Assembly: GCA_034509425.1 (NCBI GenBank) | Contig: JAVTVJ010000220.1 | Span: forward strand, 1,612,001-1,676,000 | Direction: 5' to 3' | DNA length: 64,000 nt | Origin: Eopsaltria australis | Taxonomy: Eukaryota; Chordata; Aves; Passeriformes; Petroicidae | In this document: in pieces, positions 40,121 through 53,116 of the stretch | How the letters are laid out: the number at the start of each line of letters is the position of its first letter | Position numbering within the stretch: the stretch's first letter is position 1 | Program-made: the position numbers and the translations under genes | Notes under the pieces: generated by a model | What the model was told of the DNA's origin: nothing | The model's database searches: none | The model's input: the letters and a program-made list of their open reading frames with translations, nothing else

Positions 40121-40290
40121 ATATAATTTATATATATATATATTCTACATCTATAGAATGGATATACAAAAGAATATCTAGAGAGAGATTGTAATATGCT
40201 ACAGATTATATTTGTAGAATACTCTACATTCTACAGGATACATCTATAGATATTCTATAGATATTCTATCTATAATAGGAAATTTGTAAC
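40121..40290. repeat. AT-rich low-complexity region with (TA)n and a degenerate 11-mer
   Basis: A run of alternating TA (about 40128-40144) is followed by repeated variants of TCTATAGATATT (TCTATAGATATTCTATAGAT near 40240-40260) and of ATTCTACA. The segment has strong dyad character (TCTATAGA is its own reverse complement) and no coding potential. Confidence 0.85.
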
Positions 40291-42527
40291 ATATTCTCTA
40301 TCTGCAGGCAAGTTTCTGTTGGAAGGTCTGTGTTACAGGGCCTAAGCCATTGTTAATTAAACAAGACACCACTCAAATTACATTTTACTCCCATCCTTCA
40401 TTTGTGTCTTCACACTGCCTGCCTTTCATTCTTCAGTCAGTTGCTTCAAGAACTCCAGGGAGAAAAATAATGTGTTGCCTTGAGGATACGCCTGTGCTCC
40501 TATTTAAGCTTGAAAGTTGGCTTCCAACAGTCTAATAAGTAGCAGGAAAGTGGAAGGTTAAAAACTTTGCTTTTCATCTCTGCCAAAACAGTAAAAGAAA
40601 AATGAGATTGCTGAATAGCTGAGTGACTGCAGAATCAACACAGCAGTGATCTGCCTATAAGCTGCAAAGGGCAAACCCAAGGCATCTGCTTAAAAGCTTA
40701 TGCCAACTGTGGGATAAAAAGTAAGGAAGCCACAATAAAACATAATTATTACAGGAGCTATAATTATGGCATTATTCTTTGGTGTATTCAATGTTGTGCA
40801 CATTAAACCTTGTACACTGTGAATATTTAATGATTATATGCTTACTCAGAGCCCTTTCATGTCCTTAAAATACAGGTATTTTTCATGTATTAGGAAAAAA
40901 TTACACATAATTTTTGTCCTAAGGATCTGCAGTTGAAAGAGATGGACAACAGTCTGTGAGTTTTCTGCAAATTTAAATCTCAAAGCCTTGGAAGCTGTGT
41001 GTTTACAGCCACTGCACGCCAATTTTCAGTAGTTTTTGGAACAATACTCCACCGTCTTGACCTCAAGAAAACAAAATGTAACCTGTGAGTGGTCAACTGC
41101 AGCTGCTCTGTCTTGTCATCTGAAAGAACTTCCCATCAAAAGTAGCAGCAAGTCTCTAAGGAGTCTGAAAAACTTTGGATAAATGCAAACATTCTTCATA
41201 GCAACAAGGCAAAGGTGTATTTCTGCACTGAGGAGCAGCAGGAAGGAAGATTCACTGAGTGCCAACAGAGCAGAAAGCACAGGAGTTTCTACTCAACTGC
41301 CTCTCTATAAACCATGCACCCAGCAACCAGGTAAAGAAGACAGGTTTTAGTATGTAAAGCAGTTTTACAGGGCCAGACATAGAGTTTTCAGTATTTTATA
41401 AAGATATAAATGAAAAATTACCAGATTTTTTTGGCATGCATTGAGGTTTCAGTACAGTAAATATTGGAGATGGATTTATGGTATTTTGCACCTTCCATCC
41501 TTACCTGAATGGAGAACACAATTTGATGTGTCTGGGCTTTTATATTGGAAAAGACTGACTTTTAAAACAGCTTATTGATTTTTTGGAGGGTCAGCATTCT
41601 GGGCTGTTGTAAGATTGCCAATGACTTTGCTCAAAATGTGACTTTTTCCAAACAGCCCCCTTTTAATCACTGCAAATGAAAGCAGAAGAAACAGCTTCCA
41701 GGAGTTCTGGTTGGCTCATCCTGCCAGGGTGGGAATCTTGCACATCACCCACCACTGAACTGAGTTCTCAAAGTGCAATTTCCCCATTTTTCATCCCTTT
41801 GCTGATAACTTCTGGCAGACCAGACCTTCTTACAAGTCACAATTGAGTATTGAAAGTCTTGCTGAAACTGAGATGTGGGACATCTGCTGCTCCACTCACA
41901 TCTACCAACCACAGGGGGTCCAGCACAACCCATTTCTGACACATATAAATATATATTTGTTGTTAAATGACCTTTCTTTTTCTGTTTAGGAGATTACAGT
42001 TAGTTCTTTCAGTAGCTTTTTACAGCATTTTTCCAGGAATGGGAGGTGAGCTGACTGACATTTAATTTCCATATTTCTTTTTTCCCCTTCCTAAAAACAG
42101 GCATGACATTTCCTGGTGTTTTGCATCCCGAGCTCACACCCTGCATTCCTTCCCCAGGATAACTGCCAACCATTCCAAAATCATTCCGTGGGTTCTCCAG
42201 GTAACCTAGATAAAGATCACCTGTCCAATTGATTAAGAAATATTTAAGCTATGACATCAAGTACGAGGGATGGTTATATATGTAATAAAGATGAAATATT
42301 GCTTGTTTTCAAAAGCACCGTGATGTTCTCATGTTTTTTATTATTACTTATTTCCAATTTATTACCTCAGCAACACTGCCTGCTCTATCATTCCAGCTAG
42401 CCAGGGAGCACTTCTGATCCCCAGGATATGGTTTGTGGCCTTGAAAGGATATTGAGTTAAAAAGAAAATTAATGTGAACTAAATTAAGCCCCTCAATGCA
42501 TGCCTCACTTTTTAAAACTGAAGCTAA

Positions 42528-42585
42528 ATCACAGAGCCACGGGTTCCCAGGTTGGAAGGGGACCTCAAGGGCGATGATGGTTGAT
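42528..42585 (-). repeat. CR1 LINE 3' tail fragment, minus orientation
   Basis: The plus strand reads ATCACAGAGCCACGGGTTCC, CAGGTTGGAAGGGGACCTCA, AGGGCGATGATGG. This is the reverse complement of a CR1 tail of the type GAGGTCCCTTCCAACC...CTGTGAT. Homology beyond about 42585 is not clear to me, although a 162-codon open frame (42524-43012, minus) runs through it. Confidence 0.75.
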
Positions 42586-43598
42586 AATTCTTCCCAAGCC
42601 TCCATGGCAATCCAGCCCTGGGCATTTGCTCTGTGCTGCAGCTGCTCCCAGTTCTCCATCTGGAGGACTCCAGCCATCCAACACAAGTCCCAGGGAAAAT
42701 CTCAGGCTCTGGGAGCTCCTCAGGAAGTAATTTAGATGCTTGTTGGAGCAGCTGATAAAAATAGGAGATTTCCTCATCCCATGCTTTGTAACACTCCGGA
42801 TCAGGACGGGGGGATGGAGAACAGGAGAACCAGGGAGAGGTTTCTGTGTGTCTTGGGAGACCCAGCAGATCAGAACGCACCAAACCCATGTCTGGAAGCC
42901 AAACTTTATCTTTCCCTGCTCTAGAAAATGAGGACTGGAGAGACAGAGATGAAGGCAGAGACATGAAGAGAACTTGCTTGTTTTCTGTGGTTATGGTACA
43001 ACACAATAGCACCCATGTAGGAATGTGCTCCTTCGTGTTGCCTGGGGTCTCTTGACCATCAATTTCTTGGTCTCAAACTACAGAAATCCAGCTGATGTCC
43101 TGCTGTAGAGTCATGTAAACCATTGACAAATTGAAAAATGTAGTTCTGTGCAGAAAAGAACAACAGCAAGAAAGCAACACAGCCCCCCAGGACACCTGGG
43201 TATCTCACATTCTGAATATGAATGCAAATTCCACACTCAGGTCATTCTTCAGTGAGTTACTTAAAGTAACTAAATGCATATAAAGAAGCCATTTACACAA
43301 GCCTAGTTGTTTGTAGAATTTCTTCAAGCAGGTTCCAAGTGCTCTGGGGCCAGGAACAGGAATTCTTTTCTGCTAAGAAAAGGATGTTGAACACAATCTT
43401 ATTTGCAAAGTCTCTCCATTTCCCGGTCAGCTCTGGTGTCTGAGGTCACAGAAGTGGCATTTTTGTTTTGTTTTTGCAAAGCAATGAATGTTTTAACATT
43501 TTCCATCAGTAGTATTTGTAGTACCGGAGGTTGGCCTGTTCCATGGCCTTCTACCACTTGATATTTAAAGGCTCGTAGATAATTGTGGAATATTTTGC

Positions 43599-43671
43599 GT
43601 ATTACTTGGTGCTGTGTGTACTGTTCATAAATATGTATTACCTGGCACAGTGTGTGTACCAGTCATAAAAG
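43599..43671. repeat. Diverged tandem duplication of a ~36-bp unit
   Basis: GTATTACTTGGTGCTGTGTG...TGTTCATAAATAT is followed by GTATTACCTGGCACAGTGTG...CAGTCATAAAAG. The two units match along their length with several substitutions, so this is an older tandem duplication than the 18- and 19-bp ones. Confidence 0.8.
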
Positions 43672-46600
43672 TTTAATGGATCTCAGAATTACCTTAAGAA
43701 GAACAAAAATTGTGCTGGATATTTGTGCATTTATGAGCACGTACACCCTACCCTTGTAAGTACATTTGCAAATGAAAAAGGAAATAGAATGGAAAAGGGA
43801 TTTTTCTAATCACACCTTTGACAAAATAATGGCATCATTATCTTTCCTGCATTAGGTAACTGTAGAATATTTCACTTCCAATGATTTATCTTCACTGTTT
43901 GTTTCTGTAAAATCTTTCTCATACCTGAGCAAATTGCAAAATGTAATTTCAGAACTCTGAAAAATCTGCTAATTCGAGAATGTTGTGCTCTAAAAATATC
44001 TCTGTTATCAGGGGTTTCCAGGAAGTAGATGTAAAAAGGGAGAACTAATTCTCAGATTATGCACTGTACCGATACGAAATCCATTTGATTAAAAATACAG
44101 AAAAACTATTTTTTTTTCAACCAAGCCATCAATTTGATTTGTCTCCTTCCCTCAATTTTTAAACTAACAGCTCCAACTTGTTGCTTCATCCCAGCCCTTT
44201 TATGCCTCCAAGTCTAATGGAAAAGATCCGTAGTCACCTCAAATATCCCGTTTGTCACTCTGCAACTCCAGCACCACTCAGAACTTCAAAGCATCAGGAC
44301 AGACCAAATTGGGATCCTTCTTTTTGAAAAGCACTGGCTCCACGAGATAAGCAAATCTTCATTAGCTGCTCTCTTTATGGAGACGATGAATCAATTAAGG
44401 AACTCCGACTCCACGCAGCGAGGGGCCGGAATGTGAATGTACACCCCAGATAATTCAGTTTAAAATGTGTAAAACTTCCAGTGCTTCAGATATTGCTGAT
44501 ATTGGAGCTGGGTCTGTGAGAGCTCTGGCTTTACTGCTCTCCTGGCACTTCGGTTTTATTGAACAGCACTGGGGCATGGCCATAACAGAGGCTGCTCACA
44601 TTGTCCTTCTGGAGCTTTCCAAAACAGAGGATTTGCTTGAGTGTTGGGTTCTTTCTTTTTATTTTCAATAAAATAGTTCACAAATGAGAAAAATTCAAAT
44701 GATGGATGGTAAACATTGCATTCCACAGAAAGCATCTTGTGTGATAAGACCATCCTTAGTTTTCATAAATGGGAGGATTCCAATTCCCTTTCTGGTGTTT
44801 GCAATTGAGCTGCCTGGAAGATACTGCTCAAAGATTCTTACCGTGGGAAATAAATTTGGGTAGTTCATTTTCTGGAAGGCCTTGAATAAGTAGCTTTCTT
44901 ATGCATTCATTCTTTAAAATTACTCAGTTTAATACAGCCAGTGCCACTGGTTTATTGTTCCCCTTTTAAATTTATTTTTAGCACCAACATCCAAACAAAG
45001 CATTATGACTGTAAAGCCCCATGGGCTGGTTTGACTTGGAATTAAAAAAATGCAGCGTTAGCAGGGGCAAATGGGAAGATATTTTTAAGCCACACACATA
45101 AATTAGGCAGAGGGAAAACAGGTTGTACTAGATAAGTTTAAATTTAGATCTGGTGCTGCAGTTCTGAGTAGCATTTTGCAGTTCATCTTAGCCTGAATAA
45201 ATGCAGCAGTGGGGTGGAGTTATTAGAAATCTCCAGGTGAATTAGCAGCTCCATCCACAGCTGATAATGTGCAACACTGCCCAAGTTATTCCACTTCATG
45301 GAAGTGAAGCCCCATCTAGACAAAACTACACTTTTGCAAACTTTTTCTCAGAAAAAAGCCCTACAAATCCTGATTCCAGTTAAAGTCAAAGCACTCTTGC
45401 ATGTCTCCTGAAACAATTCCTTCAGCAGTGCTTAAAGGGACCAGCACTGGGAATTTTTCATGGGAAAGGAATTAATCTATAAAATTCTACAGAGAAAACT
45501 TAACCTAAGTGTGATATAAAAATTATTGGAAAATTATTTTGGAACAATAATAGAGGGAGGGAAATTCTCTTTTTTTCCCTTAAGGGAAATGTTTGCTTCC
45601 TGAATTATGAATCTGAATTTAGCATCTGACAAAGTCACGATTACTCTCGAAATCACAGTGATTCATGGTTTGGGCTTTTTTTGCTACCTTTTATGCATGT
45701 AAGCTGACAGCAATGTGGATATGTATGCAGTCTATATATGATTAAATAAATTAATCTAATCTCTTGACAAAAACAGAAATTAAAATGGAATACTGAAACA
45801 CATTTCTTGTCAACTAGGGCAAATATAAATTGTCTATGTAAATTGTACAATTTCCATGATTAAAGCCAAATTTTGGTCTTCCTAACTGATATTGGCCCCT
45901 GTATTCTCCTTATAAATATCATTTTTTGCAATACAAGCCTTTATGTCTTCATTACATTTTCTTTTTTTGCTTTGTCTGCTTCAATCTTTGAACCTTTCCA
46001 GAAGAAAATCTGAGGATTTTTTAACAGTTGAAGCAATTGCTGCAGAACAGAACTTTCTCCATGGCATTAAACAGGGCTGCAGCTACACAAAAACATCTCT
46101 GTGGCTCCCTATCAGTCTAAAACCAACCAAACACACCCCAAATCCCTGGCCAGAATGTTCTTTTTAAAAATAAGTATTGCAAACATACAGAGTGCCACAT
46201 AAAACTTGGTTTCTGATAGTAAAATTTGGAGTCGTGTCTCTAGATGAAAAATTCACCAATGAGGACTTAAACAGAACTTTAAAATCTAAAAGCTACAAGT
46301 TGGAAATCCTGTGGAAGGCGGCCTGCACAGGGAAAGTCCCAAATCTGTAAGGACAGAGGCAAAGCCCACCCACACCCACACAGCCACTGAGACCCAGTTA
46401 TTAAAGATGCTGAGAGGAATTCAATTTCCAGGCTGGGAGCAGAAATATCAGCCATGAGAGGGGATTTCTGCAGACTCCAGTAACTGCTCTGGCTCACAGG
46501 TATTGATCAGAGCATGCAGATGAAAGGCAAACACAGAGCTGGTCTTACAGACAAGCCAAAATGTTATTGCTGTCACAAAATCAAGACTGGTCCCTTTCCC

Positions 46601-48077
46601 CCTTTTTAATTAGGCACTTCAGAAAGTGTGGAGTGCACGGCTCCTCCTAATTTCACCAATAGCTGTGAGTAAATTCCCTCTTCAGTTTAAATGCAGGATT
46701 AAGCGGCTTGCTGAATCAGCTCACTCTGCCTCTGGAACTGCTCAGACTGCTACAAATTTAGGAACTACTTCTTAGAGATGCAGAGTTAGTCAGAATAAAT
46801 CCTGGATCACAGTTCCCTCAGTCGCTAGGCCTTTTAGCTTTTGCTTTTAAGGGACACAAGCAATGAATTGCAGTAAGTCAAGCTTCCCGTGCTCTTCTAA
46901 CATTTATTTTCTTTCTATTACAGTTGTTTGGAAAGCAACTGTGGCACAGCAATCCTGCCAGGAGGGCCCAAAAGCCCATCTGGCTTCTGGAAAGCAGATA
47001 TTGCTGCTTGACTCCAGAGTTAACTGGTCAGGCTCGCCTCACCCTGGGAATACAGATAAATACACTGGAATAGCGTATTATGGTGTTTAGAGTACGTGAT
47101 ATTTTATAGATATATTTATGTGTATAGGATTTATATGGTGTATTTACTCTAGAGGGCAGGGCTGGGAAATGAGGGATAGAGGCATCATTTCCTCCATGTC
47201 CCACCCTGTTCTATATGGAAGGAATTGAACGTGTTCTGGCTTTCCTGGCATTTATGATATAATACATATATATAATTACAGGAGTATCAGGAGCTTTCTG
47301 GTTACTGCAGACAATTAATGCCCAAATACACAATGTATCTGCCACAAACAGCCTCCCTCAGCAGATTCAGGGCTGGGGCCATTCCATTAATCAGTGTTTG
47401 CCCGAGGCACAGCACATGAACTTCCCTAAATTGCTGCCAGGGTTCCTCGATCATCCTTTGGCTTCGGAATGAGAATGACTCCACAGCCACCACCCCTCTC
47501 AGCACTGTCGTTCCCACGATCGAGATGTGCAGGACACTCAGCCCTGGCAGCTGCTCTTTGGGATGTAAATTAAATCTCCCAAGATGAGGTGCAAGAAGAG
47601 AACGTGGTTTGTTACAGACAAAAAGTGGTGAAGGAGAGATGGCAAAGGAGTCCAAACCTGCTTGTAAACTATCATTCCTTTAAGGCAGAATTGGACAAGA
47701 ATTCTGAAATTGCTGTCAGGTAATTAAAGACAGATGCTACAAAAGTCAAGACCATTTAACGCTTTGCACTATCAGAATATTAAACAAATATGATCAGAGA
47801 GGATTGTATCACACATGAGAAACAAGGGGTTACGTTCTGCATCCTTACTGCAGTTCTATGAAAATCAAAAAGCTTGTCCAGCCTAGCAAGGAATATTCAA
47901 AGGTTTCAGACCTTTTGGTTTCAAAGTGTCTGCTTATCAAAGGTACAGTTCTGTGCACTGTGAATGAACAAATCTGCTGCATAAACTTCAGATATTTCAA
48001 GCACATCTTACACTCAGAGATGATACCCTTCTCATTTTTCATTTTAATTCAAAAAAACATTGATTTTTCTTCTCAAA

Positions 48078-48195
48078 CACATACCCACACTCCACAGATG
48101 AAGAATACTCAGACACAAGAGTGCAGTGGCTGAAGTTTCCCAGCTTTCACACCCAGATCCTGGGGAATCTCAAGTGGGGAACCTCTGTTTTCTGT
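48078..48195 (-). repeat. Possible MIR-like fragment, minus orientation
   Basis: The plus strand reads CACAGATGAAGAATACTCAG, ACACAAGAG, then GGCTGAAGTTTCCCAGCTTT, CACACCCAGATCCTGG. This loosely follows the reverse complement of MIR (ACAGATGAGGAAACTGAGGC...CCAAGGTCACACAGC). The match is short and diverged, so chance is possible. Confidence 0.4.
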
Positions 48196-51100
48196 TAAAA
48201 TCACCTCTGATAGTTCCATATCGTAATCTTCAACAAGTTATATGGCCATTTAATCAAAATTCCATTTAGGGAACTAAACCAGAATCTCAAGATCTAAATT
48301 ATTTAAAATAAAAAGGTGATGTTGAAATAAGCAATCCAGCACAAGTGGAAGGCTGAGATGCCTTGAGGAAGATTATCAGAAGTCCTAATGGTCACTGCAC
48401 AATTTCCAATTCCAGCTAGTAAAACAAATCCACAAATAATTAGGTTAAAAAAACCCCTCCAAACAACAGACAAACATAAAAAAGGGGAAAAATTCCAGAT
48501 GTTTAAAGCAAAACAATTTTTTCTCTCCACATCAAACCAATGTGAGATGGCTTTTAACACCAGCTCTGTCTACTTGAAAAGCCCCTTTGGTACCTAACCT
48601 GCCAAAGCAGCTCTCACTGGTGAGTTATGCCATTGGAATGTGGTATTTTGATGTGAGATAAAAAGTCATCCTATTTGTGAACATGTTTGGGAAAATAGCA
48701 TGAGCAGCACTGAAAAGCAGCTCACTTTGAAAGCTACTACAGTAAGGCAGCTTCATATGGGAAAAAATGTGCTTTTATTTATTTTTACACATCACCTCCC
48801 ACAAGTGTTAAGACTGTTCACCTTCTGGCATAGACCAGAAGCTCTTGCTGAGTTCACAGACATCAAAGGCTTACTGGATTCCACCACATGGCTTAGCTCT
48901 TGCACAGAATTATTTTGTAATAGTGGAGAAACGCTACTAAGAACTGGCCATAGTTTATGAAGCTGAGAGACATAACCGAGAGATAAAACTGAGGCATTTT
49001 CACATTTTCTAGTCCTGAATAATATAATTCCAGAATATAAATAACACGAACAGCTTCTAGAGGTCAGCCTGTATTTAAAAATTTTCAATACACTGCATTG
49101 GTGTTATCAAAAGGAGTTGATGCTATCCCCACTTTTTGCCCCTTGGGACCATTTGTGATCCTGGAGACCACAAGAGGACAGCTTTGGCTCCAGCACTCGC
49201 CCACACCAGAGCAGGGATTTATCACAGGTCTTTTTACACAGCTCAGGCCTAATGAAAGTCACTGCTCCAGCCTGAGAGGGACAACTTGGCAACCTCAACA
49301 TTTGCACTTTTTCTACTCAGAACCTATTTCACCAATGGACATCGAACCGCACTGCAAGATAGATTGGATGTTTATTTCCTAAAAGTGAATATACAGGGTA
49401 AGTTCAGGCAGAAGGACAGGAGAGAAAGGGAGGAGGGAAAGAACATCAATAATTTAGTGTTGTCTTTGTTAATTTAATAACTCACTGAGGTATTCTATTA
49501 AAGTGTCATGTACTAAAAGCACCTCTTCAAAAGGGTTGCCAAATTCTCTTCAGTGTCAAGGAAGTTTAAGCCTCCAAAACAAACAGATACCTTCGTCTAA
49601 GAGCATTTAGCTACTTTGTATTCCTGCCTGCTAATGTCTCATGTGAATTGTTTTTAGTGGTAAAATTTTGTCTATAATGTGCAAGCATTGCAACACTTTG
49701 AAGTAATGAAACCCAATGGACCCTTCATCCTTATTCTGTTTATGTTATATAATTATAAACTCATTATTTTTATATAAAATGCTATTCTCATCTAAAAAGG
49801 GATGCTACAAGATACAGCAAATCAATCTGTCAACCCTGCAAACCAAACATAAATCTGTCAACCCCACGCTGATGACAATTGCTGTTTGGAATGGAAAAGA
49901 GATATGACTTATGATCACAAATAGCAAAACTCAGAAATTAAACTGAACATTAAGCTGGGCTGTTTTCCTGCCTCTTTTTCATCCTCGCTAGCAATAAAGA
50001 CTCTGATACCTGAGCCCTGCTTGCTTCCACCTGAGCAGCATCACTGTCTGCACTGTGCATGCTCTCAGCACAGCCACTGAGCCACCTTCCTGCCACTCCT
50101 GGTCATTCTTCACATGCTGAGCACAGTTCTGAGCATGGAACTCATATTTTAAAAGCCCTGATTACTGCCCTCCCTTATACTGGCATTAATATCTATCTTT
50201 GAAGCCCCAATACTATGCATGTACTCAAATTATTTTTTCAAAAGTGAATTATTTTCATTTGTATTTTCAATGGTCCTTATAGGCATGTTCTGTGGTGTTT
50301 TGGCTAAATCAGTCAGCAAAACCCTAAGAACTGTGTTTGGTGTCTTCTATCCCTCATATCCCTTCTATCCTCATCACAGTCACTATCAGAGGAACAGCTC
50401 AACATCACTGGGGTTTCTCATCAACTGTGACAGAAGAATGACTGAGTCACCACCACAGCCATGCCTGGGGTAGTTAAACATCAGGAAGAGAATCTCAGTG
50501 TGCTCTAGGTTTGTACTGCATTAAAAAAAGAAGAAGAAAAGAGCAGAATAAGCCCCTACAGCAGCACAACCATCAGTGGTACAAGACCTACCAGTGCCAG
50601 GAAATCTATTTTCAAAGCAGCTGGAATCCCACACGAGAAATCCTTAGTCATTCATGCAAGAAAACATTTTTGTTGTAAACTTTCAGGAAACTGAAAGTTG
50701 CTTGTGAGGAAGGAATGGTTTGTCTAGGAACAAATCATATGTGCAAGATGACAACACAGAAGTGTGGAGCTGGAAGGGACATGTGCAGCATTGCTGTAAT
50801 CAACACTGATTGTTAATTTTTTTTACACTAAGTTTTGTGAGACAAGACTACATCCTGCTATAGGTATACTGTGCTTACTCCCTTGAGCCAAGATCATATT
50901 TTATCCAGCAATGTAATTTTTCTGTTTAAACCTGCTGTCAAAGCACACTGAGAGACAAGTCTCAATAAGGAAAGGGATGCAGTCGACCAATAAATTATTC
51001 CTCTATATTACTACTCTTTTTTATCTTAAAGCTTCTCTCTTGCAAGAACTTTAAGCAGTTTATTTTTATGATGTTTTATTTGTTCTGCAGAGTGCTGCTG

Positions 51101-52791
51101 CCGAGTGGTGTCTCCACTTCAGTTAATGCAGAGTAATCCTTTTATACAATACAAGCCTGTATTCTCCAGAGTTTCAAAGTAACAGCTTTTCTGTTCCGAC
51201 TCCAGAAGATAGGATGTTTCCTCTGCTGCTCTTCACGCTTCCAGTTGCTCTGACAATGATGGTATTTTCAGCTGGGGGAAAATGGTTAATAAAATTACAA
51301 GTATCTTCTGGAGGAGGATTCAGGCAGTGACGTGCCATCAGCTCGGTCTCTCTCTGACGTGTTAGAGCCAGCTTGGAGGAAGTCCTGGGTGAAGGCAAAC
51401 TGCTCATTTCCAGTCCCACCTGGCTGCCATGTCCAGTCTTTATACTGTACATCTAATTCAGGTATAAGACAGCACATGGCTGGAGTGCAGGAAAGAACAC
51501 ATCTGATCAGAAGGAATTGCCTCACCTCTCACAGCTTAATTAATCACATCTCCATTTTTACATCGTGTCCCCAGGTCCCTTTGACAATACCTGAGGTGAA
51601 AGCTGCACTAAGTGCAAACACCCAGCAGCACTGCAATGGTGAGATCAGCGTGTGAGCTGTCTGTGTTCTGAGGACTGTGATATGAAGCAATTTGTAGGAA
51701 ACAACGTAAATGGGACATTCAGCAAAAATTAGAGTTATTAATCCCAAAGAGAACTCAGGTTGTGGTAAGGGCATAGGATGAACACAGATGGCACTGCCTG
51801 CTAACAGCTCTGTTTTAAACAGGTCCATCTAGCAAAGGGTGCAAGATTTGGAAGAAGTATTAAAACTATGGAGGTGCAAGATAAAGCATTGCTTGCCTAT
51901 AGGCAAAGCCAGCAGGTAGGAGAGACCTCAGGCATAGGAAAACACCCCCAGTCATTCCCAAATATATGTTTCTTAGTTATAAATATCATCTGCCAACAAC
52001 TGTCCTGTTCCCACTGTCCCATTAACAATAAAAAGGTCCAGTTTGTATTCCAGCCATTTTTAAGGTCAGTTAATGTTTTCTGTGTTCTCAGCACAGCTTA
52101 GCACTCAAGAAGATTTTTGAACAAGCCCAGTCAGTCTCTGGAGAATGCTTACTTCAGTAGTTTCAAATCTTAAAAAAGTGTAACTTAAATTGACTTCCCA
52201 GCTGACACTGTGGTACCTTCCAAAGGGTCTTTTTCTCTGAGCTTGTTTCTGCCTGTAATCAGCATCCTGGCAGAAACCTTATCACTGTCAATCAGGATGG
52301 AAATATTAACTGGGGAAAAACACGTCTATTTAGGCGTCCTTAGTTTCATCAACTCTCTAGAGTTTAATTATGAATAATTTTAGTGTTCAGGCAGAGATTT
52401 AGAAATTGTGTGAATAATACATACAGATAACAACAGAAGAGACAGAATCAATAGTTGACTGAACTACAAGGGTCAGATGAACATTTTCAGGAAAAAAAAG
52501 ATTTACTGAATCTTACTCTTCAGTGAGCACTTCTGAATAAATTCATACTATCACTAAAAGTAGCATAATTTATTTAGAATAAATGGGTGGAAAGGTAAGA
52601 GTCATAAACCAGCTTTTAACTGACAGCTCATCAGAACACACTAGTGAAGATAATAATGTATTTTGGAAAAGGCTTTAAGAAGAAAAAAAGAATTTTAAGG
52701 TTGAATAAATATTTGTAGATATGACGCTACGCCCTCAAGAGTCCTGTTTACATATTGAGGCATATTTTGTCAGCAGAGAAAAGCACATTAA

Positions 52792-52809
52792 ATATATATA
52801 TATATATAT
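52792..52809. repeat. (AT)n microsatellite
   Basis: About nine AT dinucleotide units follow CACATTAA and precede CCCTGTTTTTCC. Confidence 0.95.
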
Positions 52810-53018
52810 CCCTGTTTTTCCATTATGCACAATAGAATTTTACAGGAGGGGAATGGAGGAGCCAGTGGCCACCATTCCCCATTCCTGTCCCACACTGAGA
52901 TTCCAGACTGGATTGAAATATTGGAAGGAAGAGTTGAGTTAACAAAGCACACTCACAGAACTGAGGTGGTGTTTTACTGCAGTGAGGACCATTGACACAC
53001 GTGGAAGAAATCTGGGAG

Positions 53019-53116
53019 AGCAGAAGGTGTCCCTGTCCATGGCAGGGGTTGGAACTGGAGGAGCTTTAAGGTCTTTTCCAACCCCATTCCATGGTTCTGT
53101 CCATGGTTCTGTGTTC
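53019..53116 (+). repeat. CR1 LINE 3' tail with duplicated terminal repeat unit
   Basis: The segment contains GGTGTCCCTGTCCATGGCAG, GGGTTGGAACTGGAGGAGCT, TTAAGGTCTTTTCCAACCCC, then two copies of TCCATGGTTCTG. CR1 elements end in short tandem repeats rather than poly-A, and the duplicated unit at 53089-53113 is this terminus. Confidence 0.88.

Larger units (their letters stand above)
34832..42527. other. SDK1 intron, unique DNA with low-complexity islands
   Basis: It contains the CAG run and the TA-rich island, and a short CTCAG/AGCTC pentamer run at about 39715-39732. Open frames up to 147 codons (36222-36665, minus) show no domain. Confidence 0.5.
42586..53018. other. SDK1 intron, unique DNA
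   Basis: It contains the 36-bp duplication, the possible MIR fragment and the AT microsatellite. ATCTGTCAACCC occurs twice about 30 bases apart at 49826-49870. At 47300-47650 a stretch richer in CpG-containing words stays open on the minus strand (117 codons) but shows no domain. Confidence 0.45.

Noticed and set aside
42524..43012. A 162-codon minus-strand open frame
   Set aside because: Its end is encoded by a CR1 tail fragment and the rest shows no reverse transcriptase or other domain. It is most simply a chance frame through a repeat junction.
50750..50820. A possible CR1 tail (GGAGCTGGAAGGGACATG)
   Set aside because: Only about 18 bases resemble the CR1 tail and the sequence on both sides does not continue the match.
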